From Choristoneura fumiferana (Eukaryota; Arthropoda; Insecta; Lepidoptera; Tortricidae): a DNA stretch of 64,000 bases. The stretch spans positions 3,597,068 through 3,661,067 of the forward strand of contig NC_133483.1 of the NCBI RefSeq assembly GCF_025370935.1, read 5' to 3'. Position 1 is the stretch's first letter. Every line of letters begins with the position of its first letter. Both the position numbers and the translations under genes were made by a program. The notes below the pieces were generated by a model. It searched no databases and was not told where the DNA came from. It saw nothing but the letters and a program-made list of their open reading frames with translations. Below, piece after piece: positions 21,744 to 31,269 of the stretch.

Positions 21744-21837
21744 TGGCGTCAACGTGTTTCTAGCTTGTTCCAATCAAGCTTTTATCCCATGATACTCAGC
21801 GAGCCCGAGCTCGAAGTCAACCGCAATGAGCGTTTTC

Positions 21838-21996
21838 ACAGAGGCGAAATATCGCTAGATGGCGTTAGTATCGAGCAGGTCCGTTTGACGTTTGCTCGTG
21901 ATTGTGTAAGTAAATGAGCCAATCACAAGCAAATCGTCAAACTCTCGTTCACGGAGCTCCCGATACTAACGCCATCTAGCGATATTTCGCCTCTGT
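21838..21996. mobile_element. Palindromic MITE with 36-bp perfect arms
   Basis: ACAGAGGCGAAATATCGC followed by TAGATGGCGTTAGTATCG is repeated exactly inverted at the right end. 159 bp; target duplication not obvious. Confidence 0.85.
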
Positions 21997-22472
21997 AGAA
22001 ACCATCATTGAATGAGGGCTATCGCGTATGAATTCACCACTAGAGGCGCTAGTGTAGCGTGAGGTCTCCGAAATGTCAAATCTCATAGTTTTTGGGTGAG
22101 CTACGCGGGTTTATTTATAATTAGAATAATATTGTAAATATTTTGTAATATCTGAAATTAATTATGGCAAATATGCGTTCCGGGGCAATGATGACTGTAT
22201 TTTGAGACAGTTTTGTCTTTCGGAAACCTTTGTCCTCCCCTTTTTCCGAACAAAACGGGGACTATGCAACACTGTGGCATGCTCGATATTTTTATGGTAC
22301 GGTTTCAGGGTGTATTAAATATGATTTAAATCTAAACTTTGTTTTCACGCCCGTAATAACAGACTTTGAAAGCCATACTTAAAAACCTCACGCAACAGTG
22401 CGCCATCTAGTGAGACAAAAAACGATAGCCCTCATTGAAATACCTACTTATACGTCTAAGTTTGACTTTCAG

Positions 22473-25215
22473 CTAAGTTTGAGTGCAAGAAGCCCTTCGA
22501 AGAAGCCAATTTGTGCCCGCCACTATGCCCGAACGGGAGTTGTGGTCAGGCCACGCCGACTGGCCGCTGTCCTGCCATCTTTGGGAGAATAGGAATCCTA
22601 CTAATTTGTAACCCACAATGTCGCTGCAAGGAGGGGTATTGGTGGGACGAGAACAAAGTCTGCGTACCTTACAACCAGTGCCGTAAGTGTTAACATCGGC
22701 ATCGTACTTCTTTATACCACATCGCGACCCTCTGCGGGTTATTACGAAATTGACAAGATTTCATATTTCTAAGACTATAATTTGATTCGTTCTCTGTATT
22801 CTGTTTGGAAAGAGAAAAACGCTGATATTTTTAAAATTTCGCTACAACTATTAATTAATTTATTACAATTTTTTTAAGATGTGCTTATTCTAAAAGGGCA
22901 TAACTCCAAAACTACGACACAAGAGATCCATTTTTTGTCTAGTTTCTTAAAAAAAAAAGATCACGTATGGTCTGTCCCAGAATTCGAGATACTAAAATGA
23001 CGTTTCATGTGTTACCTGTTTTTTGCGTCTCATAAATAGTGATGTGCCGCAACCGGTTATCACCGAAGATTTTGTAGGTACCAATGTATGTATGTCGTAA
23101 AATATTAAAGATATGAACGGATCCGTGATGTACTAAAATGTAGGGCACTTAGGACATTCTAGAAAAGGTAAAATAGGTCTAATAAAAATGCGACGTTTCG
23201 AGATATTTCGACTTTTTATAGATGTTGATGTTTAAGTTTCAATTTCATTCTAAGTAAGTTTTACAACCATACACTTCTCGGCTTTGCTAAGAGGTTGACG
23301 TTTCCGTTTTTTCCGAGGCGAAAGTATTTCTTCGCTGCGCCGTCTAATGCAACGAAGTACTTGGCTGCTCAGAGTCCATGTTTAATCAAACAAAACAACA
23401 AAAACACGACCCAAACAAAAACAAAATTAACAAAAAAAAGTCTATCTCAACAAATTTAACAAATAACTCAAACAGCAACAATAACACGAGAAAACGCACT
23501 GATCACATCCGATGACAATGAGTAAAGTAACGAAATCGGTTGAATACCACTTGAATACGAAAACATGACATAACGTTGTGTGATATCTGAGGGCCTACTC
23601 CGGAATTCGAAGTCAAAGTTCGTACCGTAACGTCCCTCTCACTTACGTATTAAATTAAATAGTAGTGTCAGAAGGACGGAACGACACGAACTTCGATTTT
23701 CGAATTTCGTAGTCCGCTGCTGGCCCTGACTACGAAATGCAAAACTCGAACTTAGTATGTTGCCGTCCCGCTGACGCTTATCTCATTCAATACGCGAGTG
23801 AAAGGGACGGTGCCATACGAACTTCGTTTTCTAGTTTTGTAGTAGCCCTCTGTATTATTTTTTACGTTGGCACTAAGTGATGAACACTGTATTTTTACCT
23901 GTGCTTAGATTTCATCACTTTATCGTTGATAAAGTAAAATGGAAAGTAGAAATATTGAATGCAATGTTATTTTTGCTATAGTAAAATAAACATTTTATCG
24001 GTTATTTACGAAAACGAATCACGGAGCAGCACTGTTCCTTTTATGCTGGCCACATTATTTTTACGTTTGACATTTCAGACCAGGGCTTTAAATACCGTTA
24101 AAAAGTGGTAACGTTACCAACTGTCAAACCGATTTAACGTTAAATGATAATTAACGTTAAACGATTTACCGTTACTTATACATCTTTTTACCGGTAAAAA
24201 AAATGGTAACGTTATCAGCTATTCATTAAATTACACGTTAATTCAAAGTATCGTTAAATCATTTTAACGGTATTAATATTACTATTTACGGTAAGCTTGG
24301 GTAACGTTAAATTTTAGATTATCCTCATTTATCGAGCGAGTATGCACGCGCTAAATTGGCACACTCGGTAGCATAGCAAAAATTACCGATAGTGTTACTT
24401 CGGTATCGTTATAAATAATGTGAATTGGGTAACGTTAACAAGCCCTAAATGTAAAGTAAATTTACCGGTAAAAATAACGGTAATTAGGTAACGTTAAATA
24501 ATGTTAAGTTATCAATTAACGTTAAATTTTAATACCGGTACTAGGTATTTTTTATGATTTTTACCGTTATTTAACGTTACTTATAGTGTGAATTTGGTAA
24601 CGTTAACAAGCCCTGTTTCAGACTGTCATTTTAGTATCTCGAATTCTGGGACAGACCATAAATCGACGTAGACGTTGCATAGAGACAATATCAAAATTAT
24701 GACAGCTCCTTTTTCTGGTGATAAAGGCAAAGGAAACATATCTATTCTGTGGATAGTGTTGGCAAATTCAGACATATTTTTCAATTTTTGTATTTATTTT
24801 AATATGAAGAAATCAATTATAATAATATTTTACCATGTTCAGGAGGCAAAACTCTTTCGATTCCTGTAGTAATTAACAGATGTTAAAAAAATGAAATCTT
24901 GTCAGTTCGCATCGTACCGTCCCTCTCACTCTCGTATTAAAATAATATTACTATTAGCGTCACCGGGACAGCAATATACGAAGCTCGAGTTTTGCACTTC
25001 GTAATATAGCCTGCTTAGTTGTGTCGGAGTTCTCAAATTTTAACCCGCGCGAAGCTCCGTGACCCAGATGCTTTGATTACGGCTTATAATACTGCCCATA
25101 AAATATAAGTTCGCATGAAATACACACGCTATTATTTCTTTCAGCTGGAAAAGGTGATCAAACAACCAGTACGAGTACAACGAGTAATCCTGTAACAGAT
25201 TGCAGCAAAGAATAA
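22473..25215 (+). CDS. TIL-domain protease inhibitor, plus-strand gene (last two exons)
   Basis: Exon 22473-22682 follows a TTTGACTTTCAG acceptor and encodes a full ten-cysteine TIL module: FECKKPFEEANLC, CPNGSC, CNPQCRCKEGYWW, VCVPYNQC. It ends at a GTAAGT donor in phase 1. The terminal exon 25145-25215 (acceptor TTTCTTTCAG) adds a Thr/Ser-rich tail, PGKGDQTTSTSTTSNP, and stops after DCSKE. AATAAA follows at 25377-25382. TIL modules block serine or other proteases through a loop held by five disulfides; the protein is presumably secreted. The exon with its signal peptide is not visible: the 5' part may lie beyond the BEL/Pao insertion, in the N gap, or be lost, so the gene may be broken. The 2.46-kb intron contains nested transposons (22968-24658) and a family-B MITE. 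Confidence 0.75.
23590..23722. mobile_element. Family-B palindromic MITE
   Basis: GGGCCTACTCCGGAATTCGAA at one end and GAATTTCGTAGTCCGC at the other around GTCCCTCTCAC / GTGTCAGAAGGAC. Directly abuts the next member. Confidence 0.7.
23723..23850. mobile_element. Family-B palindromic MITE, tandem neighbour
   Basis: CCCTGACTACGAAATGCAAA to TTTTGTAGTAGCCCTC around CCGTCCCGCTGACGC / GAAAGGGACGG. Two members back to back inside the TA-element. Confidence 0.7.
24081..24615. mobile_element. Non-autonomous hAT element full of AACGTT palindromes
   Basis: Ends CAGGGCTT and AAGCCCTG, with exact 8-bp target duplications TTTCAGAC at 24073-24080 and 24616-24623. Inside I count ten AACGTT-centred motifs (GTAACGTTAA, TTAACGTTAA and similar). 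The right end (GGTAACGTTAACAAGCCCT) is also present internally near 24428-24446, so the element has an internal copy of its end. No ORF. Confidence 0.9.
24897..25013. mobile_element. Family-B palindromic MITE (one arm eroded)
   Basis: GTTCGCATCGTACCGTCCCT to GCACTTCGTAATATAGCCTG. Lies 130 bp before the terminal TIL exon. Confidence 0.65.
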
Positions 25216-25735
25216 GACGCCTTCAATTTCAATTCAACAATCTTAATATCCAATTAAATGAAATATGCAGTTTAATTTCATTTTTATTTTATAAAATGAA
25301 GCATTACGAGCGACGCCTTGTTGTTTGAGCACATGTTTTGAAACCACATTCAAACAGAACGACAATAGTGACCCTCAATAAAAAAGGAATATCGTTCTTC
25401 TGTAATAGTTTTATTTGAAGAGCTGGATAACAGATAAAGCACGCATACTGAATTATTTTAATTACTACACATTAGTAGGTACAATTGTTTTATTTTTAAA
25501 GTTCGTGGTTTGCGCGATCATGAGTAGCATTCTGAAACAAAACATAGATATTACAATCAGACTATTATTATTGTACCTAAATGCTATAAAGGTATCTTCA
25601 GTAAAAGGGTAAAGGTACTAGTTTACAGTAGGTTGTAGGTAGGTATGTATATAATTATATCATCTACGAGTATGATAAGATAAAATAGGCAAAAGGTAAA
25701 CTGGGTTTACTAATGTTTCGGCGAATAACGTTTGG

Positions 25736-25936
25736 CAACCTGTTTCATTTCGCAACTTTTCATTACCCAACTGTTTAATATTTCTGAAACTGTAAATATT
25801 TCAGGATTTTTATAAAACTAACCTAACCTAACCTAAAGGGTTCTACACGATGGCCCTGAAATAAATCCTGAAATATTTACAGTTTTTGAGTTTGCGAAAT
25901 GAAAAGTTGCGAAATGAAACAGGTTGCCAAACGTTA
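25736..25936. mobile_element. Palindromic MITE (TAACGTTTGGCAACCTG)
   Basis: TAACGTTTGGCAACCTG, TTTCATTTCGCAACTTTTCA and their mirror at 25899-25936 form a 200-bp hairpin. The loop also pairs internally (CTGTAAATATTTCAGGATTT with its mirror). Confidence 0.85.
25818..25837. repeat. Short CCTAA tract in MITE loop
   Basis: CTAACCTAACCTAACCTAAA contains three CCTAA units, the complement of the insect telomere repeat TTAGG. Too short to be a telomeric array. Confidence 0.8.
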
Positions 25937-25939
25937 CGT

Positions 25940-26575
25940 TGCGAAAACGCAGTACTCGGGTAAACTGCGTTTATCGATTGCTACATTCTATTCCTATAGG
26001 TGTAAGTAGGTGTGGTTTATCACTACCTACGTAAAGATGAGGATTTCTAGACAGGCTTCGCGCTATATCGTTAGGTCTTTGTTAGGTCTGTTCACAGACT
26101 ACTAAGAGATACGGTCTGTTGGACAACTTTGACAGCTTTGTCACGTTACAAAATGCACCAAACCTCAACCAAGAAACTCAAACGGACCTCACGGTACTAA
26201 TAGCGATATTTCGGCTTTCAAGAAACGCTTATTGAAAAGTATTTCGAATTTAGATCGAAAATAACTAAATATATCTCTCTGAAAACCTCTTGCGTTGTAA
26301 GACTTTGATTGTAATTCTTAGCGCCATCTTTTGGCGAATAGCTGAACTATCTCGATATAAACACCGAGCATTCGCTCAGACGATAAGGAGACCAATTATT
26401 GAAAAAACATCACTTGAAAATACCACTAAAAAGTAATAAAAATCCTTCTTACTGAAATAAAATTAGAGCAGTAAAAAATTAAACTTAGCTCTAATTAATT
26501 CTGTAAACAAACCGATAACTTTTTTAGAACTGTAGTTTTATCACTTATAGTTTGACTTTCGAATGATATTTTCTA
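25940..26575. other. Intergenic, no gene seen
   Basis: AT-rich sequence between the plus-strand TIL gene and the start of the second duplicated block. No supported ORF or RNA gene. Confidence 0.55.
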
Positions 26576-26761
26576 GTGCTAATAGCTAATACATAGTATT
26601 TAACACGAGTATGAGAGGGATGAGATGATACGAACTTCGTTCGAATCTCGTAGTAGCAAATATACCTCGTCGAGTTTCTTGCCCGATTCTTCTCAACAGA
26701 GGTTTTTCCGAACCGGTGGTTGATATTCGTTTCGTAATAGCAGTCTTAGTACCTAACTTAC

Positions 26762-27501
26762 TACACTCCTCCGAGTCTATGCATTCGCCTTCGCCTTGAG
26801 AGTTCCTGTAGTAACCATCATCGCAGACGCATTGGTAGCTGTAGGTGATCGGTTCTGCGCAGTCATACTGCGTATCGCGATCTGCACAAGTCCTGTAAGG
26901 AGGAGGGCAAGAACCCACACGTCTCACTGACTCGTGAGGACCAAGACACGCAGGCCCTGAAAGTCAAAGTCAAAGTATATCTATTTGTTCAAAGTTAAAG
27001 TTTATGTATGTATGTAAACTCTTTATTGTATAAAATAAATACCTCAATAAACACAATTGACAAACGTTGAGATGAGATAATATATCGCTGCTTATGTACA
27101 ATAGGGACACAAATAAAAAAAAAGTTCTTTTGTCGCAAAAATCGCATATTAAATAGCATTAACCAGGTAACCTAGATCCTAGAATATAAAATGAAAACGA
27201 AAAATATTATATTTATTATAAACACTATTTCTACAAGTAGTTATTACGGTTAATTAGATATCCCCTAGTAGGTATTCAAGATGCCTGACCTGAATTTATA
27301 GAATGAATATAGAATGCCCGAAGAGAAAAAAATAAATGAACTATCATGGTTTTTTTTTGTCTATTCTTACATTATTCTTTTATTTCACACTGCATAATAA
27401 AAAGCCGTATGTTCATTCCTTTACTCACCACCTTGCGTAGAAACCTCAAACACCATACAGAACAACGCAATGCAAAAAATATCCAGGATTTTGCACGTCA
27501 T
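26762..27501 (-). CDS. Secreted TIL-domain protein, copy 2
   Basis: Same gene as at 195-908. Exon 1 is 27429-27501 (signal peptide MTCKILDIFCIALFC, with V7D and V11I relative to copy 1); exon 2 is 26762-26956 with the eight-cysteine TIL module. The charged D7 in the hydrophobic core could weaken the signal peptide. Splice sites and phases match copy 1. The third exon, expected on the minus strand to the left, was not recognised; the next coding sequence there belongs to the plus-strand TIL gene. Without splicing, the frame reads to a stop near 26586 with a different tail from copy 1. Confidence 0.7.
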
Positions 27502-27597
27502 GTTGATGTTGAGCGTTAGATTGCTACTCGACGTATGTCGGTTTTACCAAATAACATACATCTTTAAGCTAAGAACCGAAGCAATAAACAAGTTTTT

Positions 27598-28140
27598 AGG
27601 GTCCAACGCGACTCTGCGGCTGCAGCAACACGCGCACTGCGCGCCGCCGCTCTGTTCGCGCGACTACCCGACGAAACTAACACAGGTTCACAACCAGCCG
27701 CGTTTTCATCCTTATTGTTGTTGTAACTGCCAAATGAAGGATACGCAGTATGAGAAAACAGGACGACAGGGGGTCTGCTGTGGCCGAGCACTCAATGGAC
27801 TTTGATCGACGCTCTATATCGGATTTGCGAGAGAAAAAAAAACATCCTGCGGAAAGTGAGTGAAGCCATCGAGGTTAGTCGCCATCTGGATTTTAACCGG
27901 GATAGAGGTTGGGCGGTACCTTCGAGTTGGAAAACCGTGTTAAATACTCGTGCTGCGCCATTGGTTAGTGTGAACGTAACTTTCTAGAGCGAATATTGTT
28001 AGTGTTGCGTGCAACCCTACATTTGACAGTTACAACAAAAATGGCGATGAAAACGCGGGTAGTTGTGCGCCGGTGTCAGTTTCGTCGGGTAGTCGCGCGA
28101 GCGCATGTTGCAGCAGCCGCCGAGTCGCGTTGCTCCCAAG
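27598..28140. repeat. Inverted-repeat element, intact version
   Basis: Left arm about 27600-27740 (CCAACGCGACTCTGCGGCTG, GACTACCCGACGAAACT, CGCGTTTTCATCC), right arm about 28010-28140 in reverse. GC-rich arms over 120 bp. Compare 1048-1640. Confidence 0.75.
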
Positions 28141-28819
28141 AAGAAGGGTTACGAATTAGATTAGCCCGAAACATGTCGAGCTAAACTCGATTGAAGACGT
28201 GAGTTACCCGGTACAATATCATTTATTATGCAATGTAGATGGTTTTTCAAAGGTAATTCTTTACTATATGAACCAATGTCAATATCATTTTTTTATTTGA
28301 AAGAAGATACTTATCGTTATCTTATAGATACTTTAAATAAAATGCACGCAGTGACGGTTACATTACAATCAATCATTTTTTACAAAAACTTAAAAACTGC
28401 TTAACTGAATAAATTGAAAATAATTTTCCTAGAAAGTTTTTGTTGAACTTAACTAAGGATTTTTCGTGCGGTTTAAAATTTGGGAATATTTTTTTGAAGT
28501 TTCAGAGTGAATATCTCCGAAAATATTTACGTTATCAAAAAAATGGCTTTTGCGAACCCGTATTCATTTTCAAATACCTATCCAACGGTACCCCACAACA
28601 TAGGGTGGAAGTGAAAAAAATAAAATCAACTTTACGTGTATGTATAATTTATTTTACCTCTTTATCGGCGTGACTGTGACTGATGTATATTCATTCCAAA
28701 TTAAAGCTTTCTAGCACTAACGGTCTCTGAGTTTAGCCGCGGACAGACATGGCGAAACTATAAGGGTTCCTAGTTTATTACGGAACCCTAAAAACGTAAA
28801 ATGCTCGTTGTTTTGTCAA

Positions 28820-29039
28820 CAGTGGCGTAGCTACCGGAGGGCTAGACGGGGCAGTGCCACAGGGCCCCCAAGCTCAGGTGGCCCCTCGGACTCTGACTTA
28901 CAAATTATAAATAGAGCTAGTGAAAATTTCTCCCACATTCGGAATATTCGGAATACGGAACAAACGATTTTAAATTGTTTAGTTGGGGCCCTAGTTTATT
29001 TTTTGCCCCAGGGCCTTTGGTTACCTAGCAACGCCACTG
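28820..29039 (+). mobile_element. hAT-type MITE, family A (shared insertion)
   Basis: Orthologous to 2324-2543: same ends, same length of 220 bp, same place. Confidence 0.8.
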
Positions 29040-29235
29040 CCTGTCAATATTTTTTTTTAAATCTATCTTCTATATATATATATATAAATTAAAATGAATC
29101 GTAAAATGTGTTGCTAAGCGCAAAACTCGGGAACGACTGGTCCGTTTTGGTACGTTTTGGTACTATCAGGGTAAAATACAACGGGGGCGAAGCCGCGGGC
29201 AACAGCTAATTTCCTAATAAATGTTTACAGACTGG

Positions 29236-29453
29236 CAGTGGCGTAGGTAGGTAATCAAAAGCCCTGGGGCAAAAAATAAACTAGGGCCCAACTACTTAAA
29301 ATCGTTTGTTCCGTATTTCAAATATTCTAAATGTAGGAGAAATTTTCACTAGTTCAATTTATTTATTACTTTGTAAGTCAGAGTCCGAGGGGCCCCTGAG
29401 CTAGGAGGCCCCGGGGCACTGCCCCGTCTAGCCCTCCGGTAGCTACGCCACTG
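29236..29453 (-). mobile_element. hAT-type MITE, family A, present only in copy 2
   Basis: 218 bp, inverted relative to the member at 28820, with ends CAGTGGCGTAGG and AGCTACGCCACTG. Perfect 8-bp target duplication CAGACTGG at 29228-29235 and 29454-29461. Copy 1 has a single CAGACTGG at 3389-3396, the clean empty site. Confidence 0.93.
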
Positions 29454-29889
29454 CAGACTGGCCTACTGCGGTCCCCTGATACACATGCTCCGGACCCCTA
29501 ATGAGTCCGTGGACCCCACTTAAAGAAACCCTGCACTATACGGACGTGTTTTTTTTTGGCGTTTTTGTACGATCTTAATAATCCTAACTAACGGCTAACG
29601 GATACGATTATATCGTGGTACGGAACTCTCTGTGTAGGACGAGGCAGATTCGCACCTAACCGTTTCTCTTATTTACTTACTTTGTTTACTATTGAGTAGT
29701 GTTCTTAAAAAACATATTTTTTTGCTTCGCTTTGAAAACTTACATGCACATAATATATTTAATACAGCATTGAATCGAACAAAGGTAAGAAATATTATAC
29801 TTAAATTATATTATGGATGGTAACAAAACATGTTTTTTGGAAGCAACAGCTGTGTACTCAAGCCACTTTTATTTGTTTATCGTCTTTTT

Positions 29890-30010
29890 TTTAATCTACT
29901 CCGGCTACTCCGAAATACGAAAATCGAAGTTCGTGTCGTTCGGTCCCTCTGACACTTGTACTATTTAATACTAGAGCGAGAGGGACGATTTTCGAATTTC
30001 GGAGTAGGCC
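29890..30010. mobile_element. Family-B palindromic MITE
   Basis: Equivalent of 3822-3937 but with its right arm ending ATTTTCGAATTTCGGAGTAG. Confidence 0.7.
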
Positions 30011-30188
30011 TACTACTGGTACCATAAGAGTGCTGAGAATAGGGAATATTACCACAGTATATTACTGCAATGTTTTGCCGTCAGAATGCAGCACTAGCAC
30101 AAACTCTAAACAGCACATAGTACTTTTTGGTAAACAGTTTTTAGAATGTTTCAAATGTCCGTACCTACTAGTCCGTAGGATGACATAA

Positions 30189-30341
30189 TATCATAATTCT
30201 AAAATTTTCTTTAGAAATATAGCTCTATCGTTACTATCGATTTAAATATCATGTTATTTTGCTACTAATAAATATATTATTGACATGGCGACAAACTATA
30301 AAGAGAACTGCAGAGCTACTACGAAACTCGAAACTCGAGTC
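30189..30341. other. Segment inverted relative to copy 1
   Basis: This 150-bp stretch (ATCATAATTCTAAAATTTTC to GAAACTCGAAACTCGAGT) is the reverse complement of about 3909-4061 in copy 1. It joins a second family-B palindrome (30308-30420). Confidence 0.9.
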
Positions 30342-30420
30342 CCCCTCGCTCTCGTATTAAATAGTACAAGTGTCAGAGGACCGCACGACACGAACTTCTA
30401 GTTTCGTAGTAGCCCTGCTG
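30308..30420. mobile_element. Family-B palindromic MITE, second copy in block copy 2
   Basis: GAGCTACTACGAAACTCGAA to TAGTTTCGTAGTAGCCCTG. It borders the inverted segment. Confidence 0.75.
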
Positions 30421-31269
30421 ACGTTGTCATGGCGGTTTATGCTAGTGTCGCCCCCTGCGCAGAGCTTTGCGTAATATTCCCTATTCAAATACTTGGCAAA
30501 AACTATCATTGTAGGCTTGAATATCCGATTGCTCAGCTACTTAGCATAAGATGGCGCCACCTTCGCATTTTAAATTAAAATGTATATTATTGCCCACGAG
30601 TTCTCGTCACTGTCTCAATAAGTGGAATCTTTAATCTTATATCATTAGCTAATCATCGATAGTATCGATGGAGCTATACTTTCAAGAATTGAATTGAATT
30701 ATATCATTAGCAATAGAGATGACAGCAGGGTGTCGTCCATTGGGCATTAGTGTCGAGCACTCGGACGTTTATCTTATATTGCCAACGTTTATTAAATATC
30801 GTTTGAATCCCACTTTCACGCGATTACATACGCCTCACATACACTGGTACGCACACACATACTACATGTTTTGTTATATTTTGTTCCCTTTTATTTTATT
30901 GTCTTCTCATTTGTCAATTTTTACTGTCAACCGCACTCGCAGCTGGCCAAGTTACAGGCTCAGCCTAGTTTGGTCACTGACGGATAGTCCTTGTGAAACT
31001 AAAGTTTTCTTTAAACTATTTTGTATTTGTATTTTTTTGTATCTACCAAAAATAGTAAGTGTAAGAATGACTTTCAGTTCAGAGAATAACTAATTGATTT
31101 TATTTAGTTGTATGTTTATTAAGTTAATATTATTGTGTATTGTACGCTATTATGAATATAGGGTAGAATATGGTAAAAAAAAACATGAAAACGGAACTTT
31201 AACTTTACACATGGAATCTCAGAAATAAACATTACTGCAACATTTCATCAAAATGTTTATTTACAAATA

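Larger units (their letters stand above)
22968..24658. mobile_element. Tc1/mariner-like (TA-target) element with nested insertions
   Basis: 34-bp perfect terminal inverted repeats start TGGTCTGTCCCAGAATTC, and the element is flanked by TA on both sides (22966-22967 and 24659-24660). Total 1691 bp, but it contains a hAT element (24081-24615) and two family-B palindromes, leaving about 0.9 kb of its own. No transposase ORF survives. TA duplication with long simple repeats fits the Tc1/mariner superfamily; the family is unidentified. Confidence 0.85.

Noticed and set aside
22968..24080. Transposase gene inside the TA-element
   Set aside because: No ORF of useful length on either strand; only palindromic MITEs and AT-rich filler.
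25818..25837. Interstitial telomere
   Set aside because: Only three CCTAA units, located in a MITE loop.
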